Assembly: GCA_015231795.1 (NCBI GenBank)
Contig: JADGAX010000006.1
Span: 62,001-126,000, forward strand
Length of the DNA stretch: 64,000 nt
Direction of reading: 5' to 3'
From: Alphaproteobacteria bacterium
GTDB lineage: Bacteria; Pseudomonadota; Alphaproteobacteria; Rhodospirillales; WMHbin7
The notes beneath the pieces were generated by a model. The model had not been told where the DNA came from. It saw only the letters and a program-made list of their open reading frames with translations, and ran no database searches. Both the position numbers and the translations under genes were made by a program. This document shows, one piece after another, positions 50,273 through 56,872 of the stretch; within the stretch, counting starts at the first letter, position 1; the number at the start of each line of letters is the position of its first letter.

Positions 50273-50790
50273 CCTTCCGCCTTGGCGTGGATATAGACCT
50301 TGCTGGGCGGCTCTTTCAGAAAGATCAGAATCGGCCAGCATTTCTTGGCCGCCCCGACAGCCCCCAGCCCGACATGCGAGACGAAGTAATCCTGCCCCAG
50401 CTTTCCGACCAGAACGTCGTTCTTTTCGGGATTGAAGGTGACGGCGCGCATGAAATAGGGCTGCCCGGCGTCGCGGGCGTCGATTTTGGCCGACTGCGCT
50501 TCCTCGTCGGTCAGCCGGTAATAAGAGGCCAGGGCCAGCCGCTCCCAGGCCAGCTTCTGCAACTTGCCGCGCAGAACCGTATAGTCGGAACGCGGCACTG
50601 TCTGCACGGCGCCATCGATCAAGCGGTCTGGCAGATGAATCCAGCCTTCTGCGGCGCAGGCATCCACCGCGACGACGTCTTCCTTGGCCCTGGTGAAGTA
50701 CCAGACGGCCCCTGCGGCCAGAACGGCCAAAGCCGCCAGAACAGCGATTTTCCTGGAAAGTTTCACGGCGTCACCCTGCGCTGAATTCAT
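50269..50790 (-). CDS. Membrane-anchored unknown protein
   Basis: I do not recognise this protein. A single N-terminal membrane segment ([19 protein letters not shown]) is followed by about 130 residues of soluble, probably periplasmic domain with two to three cysteines (DACAAEGW, KKCWPIL). The ATG at 50790 is used; a GTG at 50766 has a better ribosome site (AGGGTG) and would shorten the protein by eight residues. It lies downstream of folE on the same strand. Cys spacing could allow a disulphide in the periplasm. Confidence 0.6.
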   Translation of the reverse strand: MNSAQGDAVKLSRKIAVLAALAVLAAGAVWYFTRAKEDVVAVDACAAEGWIHLPDRLIDGAVQTVPRSDYTVLRGKLQKLAWERLALASYYRLTDEEAQSAKIDARDAGQPYFMRAVTFNPEKNDVLVGKLGQDYFVSHVGLGAVGAAKKCWPILIFLKEPPSKVYIHAKAEG

Positions 50791-50823
50791 AGGACTCTGG
50801 CATAGCGCCAAAGCGCCCCCGCA

Positions 50824-51465
50824 TCAAGCGTTGCTCAGGCTGCCATGCGCCGTGTTGCCGATCATGGCCAGGAATTCGCGCCTTGTGGACTGGTCGTCGC
50901 GGAAGGCGCCCAGCATGCGGCTGGTCACCATGGTCACGCCCGGCTTGCGCACGCCCCTGGTGGTCATGCACTGATGCGCCGCCTCGATCACCACCGCCAC
51001 GCCCTTGGGGTGCAGCACGTCATTGATGCAGTTGGCGATCTGGCTGGTCAGCTTTTCTTGGATCTGCAAGCGCCTTGAATAGATTTCGACCACGCGGGCC
51101 AGCTTGGAAATGCCCACCACGCGCTTGTTGGGCAAATAGGCGACATGCGCCTTGCCCAGGATGGGCACCATGTGATGTTCACAATTGGATTCCAGGCGGA
51201 TGTCGCGCAACACCACCATTTCGTCATAGCCGTCGGTTTCCTCGAAAGTGCGGCTGAGGATGTCCACCGGGTCGGCCTCGTAGCCGGAATAAAATTCCTC
51301 GTAGGCGCGCACCACGCGGTCGGGCGTGCCCTTCAACCCCTCGCGGTCGGGATCGTCGCCCGTCCAACGGATCAGGGTGCGTACCGCCGCCTCGGCTTCC
51401 TCGCGCGATGGCTTGATCAAGGTGGCGGATTCGTTTTTGCGCTTCAGCGAGGTTTCGGCGGTCAA
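50824..51465 (-). CDS. folE: GTP cyclohydrolase I
   Basis: A 213-residue type I GTP cyclohydrolase, first step of folate and pterin synthesis from GTP. The zinc site is [15 protein letters not shown]; a second Cys/His region has [16 protein letters not shown], and the C-terminus has [11 protein letters not shown]. Length and motifs are typical. It is followed 33 bases later by the membrane-anchored unknown protein on the same strand. Confidence 0.97.
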   Translation of the reverse strand: MTAETSLKRKNESATLIKPSREEAEAAVRTLIRWTGDDPDREGLKGTPDRVVRAYEEFYSGYEADPVDILSRTFEETDGYDEMVVLRDIRLESNCEHHMVPILGKAHVAYLPNKRVVGISKLARVVEIYSRRLQIQEKLTSQIANCINDVLHPKGVAVVIEAAHQCMTTRGVRKPGVTMVTSRMLGAFRDDQSTRREFLAMIGNTAHGSLSNA

Positions 51466-51548
51466 GGCTGGTCTCCTGTTTCTCGTCGCCAGTCAGCCTG
51501 AGGTGGGATCTTCCCTAAGCAACAACAACCCCTCGCCAGGATTAAACC

Positions 51549-51941
51549 CTAATTCAGCAAGGAATGCTGATGGGGGCTGTCGAGCGAAAAGGCCGGAATG
51601 TTCACGTCGAACACTTCGCCCCGCTCGGTTTCCATCTTGTAGGTGCCGACCATGATGCCGGAAGCGGTGGGTAAAGGCGTTCCCGACGTATATTCGAAAC
51701 TCTCGCCCGGCTGCAAAACCGGCGTCTCTCCGACCACGCCCGGCCCCTCGACTTCCTGCTGGCGGCCCATGGCGTCGGTAATGCGCCAGTGGCGGCGCAG
51801 CAACTGAACGGTTTCCGCCCCCCCGTTCTCGATCTTGACCCGGTAAGCCCAGACGAAATGGTTCTCCTCGGGGTTGGACTGATCCTCGAGATAGATGGGT
51901 TCGACCGAAACGGTGATGGCGCGTGTGATCTTGCTGTACAT
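51549..51941 (-). CDS. apaG: ApaG-domain protein
   Basis: A 130-residue all-beta protein. The ApaG core is visible as [32 protein letters not shown] and [10 protein letters not shown]. In enterobacteria ApaG is linked to diadenosine tetraphosphate and Co2+/Mg2+ phenotypes, but its biochemical role is unsettled. It is a single gene between folE and rpsD, divergent from rpsD. Confidence 0.93.
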   Translation of the reverse strand: MYSKITRAITVSVEPIYLEDQSNPEENHFVWAYRVKIENGGAETVQLLRRHWRITDAMGRQQEVEGPGVVGETPVLQPGESFEYTSGTPLPTASGIMVGTYKMETERGEVFDVNIPAFSLDSPHQHSLLN

Positions 51942-52011
51942 ACCTCTATATTAGGAAGCCGTTTTGCCCGCGTCCAGGGGGGCAAAGAGGGTGAAAACGC
52001 CCCTGAAAGGC

Positions 52012-52160
52012 TTGACAAGCCAAAGAAGGCGGGTATTGTGCCGCCTCTTCCTGGGAATGCGGACTGGGCAAAGCCCTGATTCCCGTCTTGCGACGCAAGC
52101 CAATGGCTTCGGGTGCAGGAACTACCGGGACATTTGAAACTTTAAACGGGGATAAACCCT
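52012..52160 (+). promoter_or_regulatory. rpsD promoter and structured leader
   Basis: The -35 is TTGACA (52012-52017) and the -10 is TATTGT (52034-52039), 16 bases apart. The leader of about 115 bases folds into at least two hairpins: GGGAAT...ATTCCC enclosing GGGCAAAGCCC near 52051-52085, and AAGCC-AAT-GGCTT at 52097-52109. S4 proteins often bind their own mRNA, so autoregulation is possible but unproven. Confidence 0.6.
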
Positions 52161-52775
52161 ATGACGAAGCGTGCAACATCTAAATACAAGCTCAATCGCC
52201 GCCTTGGCCTCAATCTGTGGGGCCGCGCCAAAAGCCCGGTCAACAAGCGCGACTACGGTCCCGGCCAGCACGGCCAGCGCCGCAAGAAGCCGTCCGACTT
52301 CGGCACCCAGCTGTTGGCCAAGCAAAAGCTGCGCGGCTATTATGGCAATATCGGCGAGCGCCAGTTCCGCAAGCTGTATCAGGAAGCCTCGCGTCGCAAG
52401 GGCGACACTTCCGAAAACCTCATTGAATTGCTCGAGCGCCGCCTGGACGCCGTGGTCTATCGCCTGAAGCTGGCCCCCACGGTCTTCGCCGCTCGTCAGT
52501 TGGTCAATCATGGCCATATCGCCGTCAACGGCAAGCGCGTCACCATTTCCTCGTATCGCGTGGGCGACGGCGACGAAATCTCGGCTCGCAAGAAGGCCAA
52601 GGAAATGGCGCTGATCATGGGCTCGCTGGACAGCAACGAGCGCGACGTGCCCGACTATCTGGAAATGGACAACAGGGAAATGAAGGGCAAGTTCATCCGC
52701 GCCCCCAAGCTCTCCGACGTGCCTTATCCGGTGCAGATGGAACCCAATCTGGTCATCGAATATTATTCGCGCTGA
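52161..52775 (+). CDS. rpsD: 30S ribosomal protein S4
   Basis: A 204-residue primary rRNA-binding protein of the 30S subunit. The N-terminus has [15 protein letters not shown] and the S4 domain has [20 protein letters not shown] followed by [16 protein letters not shown]. There is no zinc-ligand cysteine set, so it is the Cys-less form. It is a single-gene unit with its own leader and terminator. Confidence 0.98.
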   Translation: MTKRATSKYKLNRRLGLNLWGRAKSPVNKRDYGPGQHGQRRKKPSDFGTQLLAKQKLRGYYGNIGERQFRKLYQEASRRKGDTSENLIELLERRLDAVVYRLKLAPTVFAARQLVNHGHIAVNGKRVTISSYRVGDGDEISARKKAKEMALIMGSLDSNERDVPDYLEMDNREMKGKFIRAPKLSDVPYPVQMEPNLVIEYYSR

Positions 52776-52800
52776 TCCGGTTTAGGTTTTTTGGAATGCC

Positions 52801-52835
52801 AAGGCCCGGCCAAAAGCCGGGCCTTGTTGTTTTTT
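52801..52835 (+). terminator. rpsD terminator
   Basis: AAGGCCCGGC, loop CAAAA, GCCGGGCCTT then GTTGTTTTTT on the plus strand, starting 25 bases after the rpsD stop. The 10-bp perfect stem and T-run make a strong intrinsic terminator. Confidence 0.95.
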
Positions 52836-52851
52836 GGAAAGCCGTAAATGC

Positions 52852-52884
52852 AAACGAAAAGGGCGGCCCGTTGGGACCGCCCTT
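52852..52884 (-). terminator. Minus-strand terminator of the orphan unit
   Basis: On the minus strand the stem AAGGGCGG / CCGCCCTT (with an inner GGG/CCC) ends in TTTTCGTTTG. It starts 5 bases after the stop of a 27-codon minus-strand frame. The same hairpin design, with the same CCGCCCTTTTCGTTTG end, recurs at 53961-53993 after grxD. Confidence 0.75.
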
Positions 52885-52888
52885 CTGT

Positions 52889-52972
52889 TTAGTTGACCAA
52901 GGCAACGAAGCCAAGAACGAGCCATTTGACAAGTTCGGCAACGTCTACCCTGACACTCACGTCGACCTTCAT
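52889..52972 (-). CDS. Candidate 27-residue hydrophobic peptide
   Basis: A short frame from ATG at 52972 to TAA at 52889 encodes 27 residues: about 14 polar/beta-prone residues then a hydrophobic segment LVKWLVLGFVALV able to span or lie in a membrane. AAGG lies 9 bases upstream, and a terminator begins 5 bases after the stop. It is in an orphan transcription unit and may be a small membrane peptide, possibly toxin-like, but no homology can be claimed. Confidence 0.35.
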   Translation of the reverse strand: MKVDVSVRVDVAELVKWLVLGFVALVN

Positions 52973-53007
52973 GGCCGAAGCCTTTCAGATCGCGACGCGC
53001 CGCGAAC

Positions 53008-53085
53008 CTAAGAGGGGTTCGTGGAAAAGATCTCCTGTTCAACGAAACAAGCCTCGTTGAGGGCAATGGCCACCGCTTCGAACAT
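53008..53085 (-). CDS. Candidate 25-residue peptide
   Basis: A short frame from ATG at 53085 to TAG at 53008 begins MFEAVAIALNEACFVEQ. GAGGA lies 8 bases upstream, an ideal ribosome site. It precedes the 27-residue frame in the same predicted transcript. Real coding status is uncertain because of its length. Confidence 0.35.
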   Translation of the reverse strand: MFEAVAIALNEACFVEQEIFSTNPS

Positions 53086-53223
53086 CTAGAACATCCTCGG
53101 CGGCCACCGGCTGACTTCAGACTCCTCTGCCTTGTGGGGCGAGGCTACCTGTCCGGTGCTTTGCAACTTGTCTTTAGGTGTATCGGTTGTCAGCCGACTC
53201 CATCAAGGGTTGCAAGTTTGCCC

Positions 53224-53252
53224 AACATATAGACAGCCCGACAGAATGTCAA
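53224..53252 (-). promoter_or_regulatory. Promoter of the orphan minus-strand unit
   Basis: On the minus strand a perfect -35 TTGACA (53247-53252) and a -10 TATGTT (53224-53229) are 17 bases apart. The predicted transcript of about 360 bases runs to the terminator at 52852-52884 and contains two tiny frames after a structured leader. Confidence 0.6.
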
Positions 53253-53288
53253 CACCATATGTAGGCACCCTATCCGCGGCGGCCTAAC

Positions 53289-53648
53289 CTAATTTTCCGT
53301 CTGGATTAGCGCCTGTTTGGCAGCCTCACGCAGCACTGGGAAATCGGTTTCCCACGTATCCCAAACGATGGCGTGATCGACACGGTCATAGCCGTGACGC
53401 AGTCGGTTGGCCATGGCGTACAAAGACCGCCACGGCGCATCCGGCGACATCGTTTCCAAATCCTCGAAACCGATTTTAGCCGCCGCCTCGGCAATGCGCA
53501 GAATATTGCGCTCAAGGATATCCTGGGCTTTGGTGTCGGACAGATAGGTCGTGTAATCGCCGACATCCAATTCGACGAATGAAACTTCTACCCGCTCAAT
53601 GAAGGACAGGATTTCCTTGAACCGCTCGGTCTTGCGTTCAGAAGGCAC
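53289..53648 (-). CDS. hepT: HepT-like (DUF86) toxin of a MntA/HepT pair, variant motif
   Basis: A 119-residue helical HEPN/DUF86 protein. The family fold is clear, with PWRSLYAMANRLRHGYDRVD near residues 72-91. The RNase motif is Rx4-6HxY in active HepT; here the aligned Arg is Ala80, giving Ax4HGY (His85, Tyr87 kept). GTG at 53648 is the start that overlaps the MntA stop by 11 bases; longer readings are out of context. It is the second gene of the mntA-hepT pair. Whether it still cleaves RNA is doubtful. Confidence 0.82.
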   Translation of the reverse strand: MPSERKTERFKEILSFIERVEVSFVELDVGDYTTYLSDTKAQDILERNILRIAEAAAKIGFEDLETMSPDAPWRSLYAMANRLRHGYDRVDHAIVWDTWETDFPVLREAAKQALIQTEN

Positions 53649-53934
53649 GCACGCTCTCGCGTTCGATGCTTGAAGCGAAGTCCTCGGGCAGCGACAGGTC
53701 GGAAACGATATCCGCCCGGCAGCCCAACGCGCTTTCAATGGCCTCGCACAAGGGAATGAAGCGGCTGGCTGGCATCGGGCGCTCGACCGTGATGGCGACG
53801 TCCACGTCCGAGCCTTCATCTGCCTGCCCACGGGCCACCGATCCGAAGATAGCGGCATGGCGAACCCCCAGCGCATTCAATCTGCGCTGATTCTTCTGAA
53901 GCCGTCCAAGAGCATCCGCCAATGAAATCGCCAT
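53638..53934 (-). CDS. mntA: MntA-type nucleotidyltransferase antitoxin
   Basis: A 98-residue minimal nucleotidyltransferase. The GSx10DxD motif is intact: GSVARGQADEGSDVDVAI with Gly31-Ser32 and Asp43/Asp45. In type VII systems MntA transfers AMP to the HepT tyrosine and silences it. It starts at 53934, overlaps hepT by 11 bases, and lies downstream of grxD on the same strand, from which it is separated by a terminator. Confidence 0.88.
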   Translation of the reverse strand: MAISLADALGRLQKNQRRLNALGVRHAAIFGSVARGQADEGSDVDVAITVERPMPASRFIPLCEAIESALGCRADIVSDLSLPEDFASSIERESVRAF

Positions 53935-53960
53935 ACGGGCAGTCTACCCCGAACCGGACC

Positions 53961-53993
53961 AAACGAAAAGGGCGGCCACAAAGGACCGCCCTT
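53961..53993 (-). terminator. grxD terminator
   Basis: On the minus strand AAGGGCGG pairs with CCGCCCTT (inner GTCC...GGCC partial), followed by TTTTCGTTTGG. It starts about 25 bases after the grxD stop. It shares its outer stem and tail with the terminator at 52852-52884. Confidence 0.8.
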
Positions 53994-54017
53994 CCAAAAC
54001 GTTAAGACCTGCCGTCC

Positions 54018-54350
54018 CTACTTATGCTCGACGCCCTTTTCGTCGAGCAAACGGGCCAGTTCGCCGGTCTGATTCATCTCGCGCACGATGTCGCAGCCGC
54101 CCACGAATTCGCCCTTCACGTAAAGCTGCGGGATGGTCGGCCAGTTGGTGAATTCCTTGATCCCGTCGCGCAGGCCCGGATCGGACAGCACGTCGACGCC
54201 CTTGAACTTGACGCCCCGCTCGCCCAGCACCTGAACCACGGCGGCCGAAAAGCCGCACTGGGGAAACATCGGCGTTCCCTTCATGTACAGCACCACCGGA
54301 TTTTCAGTGATATCCTGCTTGATGCGGGCGAAAACCGGGTTCTCGTTCAT
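54018..54350 (-). CDS. grxD: Monothiol glutaredoxin (CGFS type, Grx4/GrxD)
   Basis: A 110-residue CGFS glutaredoxin that binds a [2Fe-2S] cluster with glutathione and often works with BolA-family proteins. The active site is [11 protein letters not shown], and the glutathione-binding elements [19 protein letters not shown] follow. The ATG at 54350 has AGGAG about 9-10 bases upstream and gives the family N-terminus. bolA lies three genes upstream on the same strand, which fits the partnership. Confidence 0.96.
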   Translation of the reverse strand: MNENPVFARIKQDITENPVVLYMKGTPMFPQCGFSAAVVQVLGERGVKFKGVDVLSDPGLRDGIKEFTNWPTIPQLYVKGEFVGGCDIVREMNQTGELARLLDEKGVEHK

Positions 54351-54441
54351 GAAGGAAGGCTCCTGTTGGTGACGATGAATATTCATGACCGATATGGGGG
54401 TTCTGGGCGGCCCTGTCAACCCGGCCCCTTCTTCTGCCTTT

Positions 54442-54469
54442 TTGCATTAATCGCAACCGATTAATGCAA
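54442..54469. repeat. Perfect 12-bp inverted repeat upstream of grxD
   Basis: TTGCATTAATCG, loop CAAC, CGATTAATGCAA. It is AT-rich, unlike the GC-rich stems next to it, and lies about 92 bases before the grxD start. It could be an operator for a dimeric regulator or an RNA hairpin. Confidence 0.5.
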
Positions 54470-54485
54470 GCCTCAAGCGCCGGGC

Positions 54486-54581
54486 GGGATGCTCCGCATC
54501 CCTTGGCTCCCGCGCCTTCGGGCGCGCGCGGGCCTTGCCCGCGTCCAAGCGGCAATGAGATTTATTCCTTCTGCCGCTTGG
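54486..54581. repeat. Array of four GC-rich stem-loops at the rarD 3' end
   Basis: Four successive hairpins: GGGATGC/GCATCCC (54486-54502), CGCGCC-TTCG-GGCGCG (54511-54526), CGCGGGC/GCCCGCG (54527-54543), and CCAAGCGGCA/TGCCGCTTGG (54545-54581), the last carrying the rarD stop codon in its loop. No T-run follows. It may be a REP-like element, a transcript-stabilising structure or a Rho-independent read-through barrier. Confidence 0.6.
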
Positions 54582-55446
54582 TATTCCAAGCCCCCCAGGA
54601 ATAAAGCGCCAGCGCCGTCCAGATGAAGGCGAAAGCCAAGCCATGAGCCTTGGTGAAAAGCTCGTCATACAAGAAAACGGCAATCACGAACTGCAATGTC
54701 GGATTCACGTAGAACAGCAGCCCCAGCGTGGTCAGGGTGAGCTTGCGGGCTGCACGGGCGAACAGCATCAAGGGAATGGCCGTCACCACGCCGCCCAGCA
54801 GCAACAGCGCGTCCAGGCCAAGAGACTGATGCAGGAAGGCGGCCTGACCGCTTATCTGCAGCCACAGGATATAACCCAACGCCAGAGGGGCCAGCAGCAG
54901 GGTTTCGGCCAGCAGGCCCAGCAGGGATTCAGCAGGGGCCTGCTTGCGCACCAATCCGTAAAGGGCGAAAGACAGGGCCAGGACCAGCGAGATCCAGGGC
55001 ACCTGCCCCAGGGCCAGGATCAGAACCCCCACCCCAATCGCCGCCAGCCCAATGGCCAACCATTGGCGGGTCGAGGGGCGCTCCTTCAGCAGCACCGCCC
55101 CCAGCGCCACCGAAACCAGGGGAAAAATGTAATAGCCCAGCCCCGATTGCAAAATTTGGCCGTTGGTGGCCGCCCAGATGAAGCCGCCCCAATTGACGGC
55201 GATCAGCAAGCCCGAGGCCAAAAACCAGCGCAGACGCCTAGCGTCCTTCACCAGGGCCAGCCCATCGGCCAGCTTGCCCATCAGGGCCACCGCCAAGGCC
55301 ACGAACAGAAGCGACCACAAGGCGCGGTGCGCCAGCACTTCCAGCGCCGAGACGCCTGTGAACTGGTGGAAATAGACGGGGAAAAATCCCCAGATCAGAT
55401 TGGCGGCGGTGGCGTAGATCCCGGCTTGGCGGTGGGTGATGCTCAC
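54562..55446 (-). CDS. rarD: RarD/EamA-family drug-metabolite transporter
   Basis: A 294-residue protein of about ten membrane segments, organised as two EamA halves. It has RarD-type features such as NLIWGFFPVYFHQF near the N-terminus, LRWFLASGLLIAVNWGGFIWA and the second repeat around GGVVTAIPLMLFARAARKL. Substrates of RarD are unknown; the group is often called chloramphenicol-sensitive. It is coupled to bolA by an ATGA overlap. Its stop codon lies in the loop of a hairpin. Confidence 0.85.
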   Translation of the reverse strand: MSITHRQAGIYATAANLIWGFFPVYFHQFTGVSALEVLAHRALWSLLFVALAVALMGKLADGLALVKDARRLRWFLASGLLIAVNWGGFIWAATNGQILQSGLGYYIFPLVSVALGAVLLKERPSTRQWLAIGLAAIGVGVLILALGQVPWISLVLALSFALYGLVRKQAPAESLLGLLAETLLLAPLALGYILWLQISGQAAFLHQSLGLDALLLLGGVVTAIPLMLFARAARKLTLTTLGLLFYVNPTLQFVIAVFLYDELFTKAHGLAFAFIWTALALYSWGAWNTKRQKE

Positions 55447-55682
55447 GCGCCCTCGGGCGTTTCCGTCGTGAGGGCCAGGGCGTGCAATTCGCCCCCCATG
55501 CGCCCACCCAGCGCCGCATATACCATTTGGTGCTGGGCGACGCGGCTTTTGCCCTTAAAGGCCGCCGAGACGATACGGGCCTGATAATGGTCGCCGTCGC
55601 CCGCTGTGTCCTCGATGCTGATCTGGGCATCGGGCAGGGCTTCCTTGATCAGGGCGACGATGGCGTCAGCGGCCATGGGCAT
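55443..55682 (-). CDS. bolA: BolA/IbaG-family protein
   Basis: A 79-residue BolA-like protein. The fold signature is present in VALIKEALPDAQISIEDTAG and then SKVAQHQMVYAALGG-type residues (SRVAQHQMVYAALGGRM). BolA proteins pair with CGFS glutaredoxins such as the nearby GrxD in iron-sulphur handling. The ATG at 55682 has AAGGAA upstream; a second ATG six bases on is possible. It overlaps the rarD start by 4 bases. Confidence 0.93.
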   Translation of the reverse strand: MPMAADAIVALIKEALPDAQISIEDTAGDGDHYQARIVSAAFKGKSRVAQHQMVYAALGGRMGGELHALALTTETPEGA

Positions 55683-55695
55683 GCTGTATTCCTTT

Positions 55696-56871
55696 CTATC
55701 CCAGTGGGCCGGACAGGGGCTTGAAGCCGGGAATGCCCGGCACGCGCCACCAATGTTCGGCGATTGCATTGTAATACGACCTGAAATCCGTGGTGAAAAC
55801 GAGGTCGTTGTCCTTGGCCTGGGAAAGTGGGGGCTGTACGCCGTAAAGTCCACCCCTGACCTGACCGCCGATCATGAAATGCGGGGCCGCCGTGCCGTGA
55901 TCGGTTCCCTGGCTGGCATTTTCCTTGGCCCGGCGTCCGAATTCCGAATAGGTCATCACCAACACACGATCCCAAAGGCCCGCTTTGTCCAGGGCGCTGC
56001 GCAGGGCGGCCAAGGCTTGGGCGAACTCGCCCAGCAGCTTTTCATGCGTGGCCAATTGATTGGCATGGGTGTCGAAACTGCCCAGCGACAGTTTGATCAC
56101 TGGCGGCATGATGCCCGCCAGCAGCAGGCGGGCGACATTTTCCATGGCGTTTCCGAACACGCCTTGCGGAAAACCGGCCTGCATCTTCACCTGGGCCAAG
56201 CGTTCGGGCACGATCTGCTGGGCAGCCCGCATATTCATGGTTCGCACGGCCAGGATATGATCCAGCGCGGGATTGTCCATGCTTTCGCCGCCCTTGCGCT
56301 CCTTGCCCTGCTGGCGCGGCCCCTGGCCCTTGCGGTCCAGCGTGACCACGGCCAACTGCCCGCCCTCGAACGGACCCGACGAGCCATTGCCCATCACCAG
56401 CGCATGCGCGGGAATGGCGGGCGTTCCCGCCTTGGGCAACCGCGCTTCCGGCAACAGGACCGCCACCCAACCCTGATCCTCGACCTCATCGGAATCGGAA
56501 GCGCTTTCCCAGATTTCGATCGAGCGGAAATGCGAGCGGTTGGGCATGGGATAGCCAAGACCCAGCGCCACCGCGACTTCGTTTTGCTTCCAAAGCGGCA
56601 TCAAGGGTTCCAGCGCCGGATGCAGCCCCAGTTCGTGATCGAGATGCAAGACCTTGGCGCGCGGGATGGCCAGCTTGGGGCGCAATTGGGCGTATAAAGG
56701 CTCGTCATAGGGAATGACGGTATTCAATCCATCATTGCCACCGTTGAATTCGATCATGATCAGCGTGCGGTCCCAGGCGGGTGAAGCCAAGGCACTGCGC
56801 GGCAAAAAAGCTGTTCCCGCCACCCCCAGACAAAGGGCCAGAAGATCGCGCCTGGACGGATGCGTCTTCAT
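55696..56871 (-). CDS. DUF1501-family exported protein
   Basis: A 391-residue protein with a Tat-like signal (HPSRRDLLALCLGVAGTAFL) for export of a folded protein. The body has IEFNGGNDGLNTVIPYDEPLY and SHFRSIEIWESAS and late MTYSEFGRRAKENASQGTDHG, typical of DUF1501 proteins related to the alkaline phosphatase superfamily. Function is unknown. Its start is 1 base after the DUF1800 stop, so the two form a standard pair. Confidence 0.85.
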   Translation of the reverse strand: MKTHPSRRDLLALCLGVAGTAFLPRSALASPAWDRTLIMIEFNGGNDGLNTVIPYDEPLYAQLRPKLAIPRAKVLHLDHELGLHPALEPLMPLWKQNEVAVALGLGYPMPNRSHFRSIEIWESASDSDEVEDQGWVAVLLPEARLPKAGTPAIPAHALVMGNGSSGPFEGGQLAVVTLDRKGQGPRQQGKERKGGESMDNPALDHILAVRTMNMRAAQQIVPERLAQVKMQAGFPQGVFGNAMENVARLLLAGIMPPVIKLSLGSFDTHANQLATHEKLLGEFAQALAALRSALDKAGLWDRVLVMTYSEFGRRAKENASQGTDHGTAAPHFMIGGQVRGGLYGVQPPLSQAKDNDLVFTTDFRSYYNAIAEHWWRVPGIPGFKPLSGPLG

Positions 56872-56872
56872 C

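Noticed and set aside
52782-53066. 94-codon minus-strand frame overlapping the orphan unit
   Set aside because: It runs through both terminators, is Arg-rich and has no ATG or ribosome site; the two tiny frames fit the promoter and terminator better.
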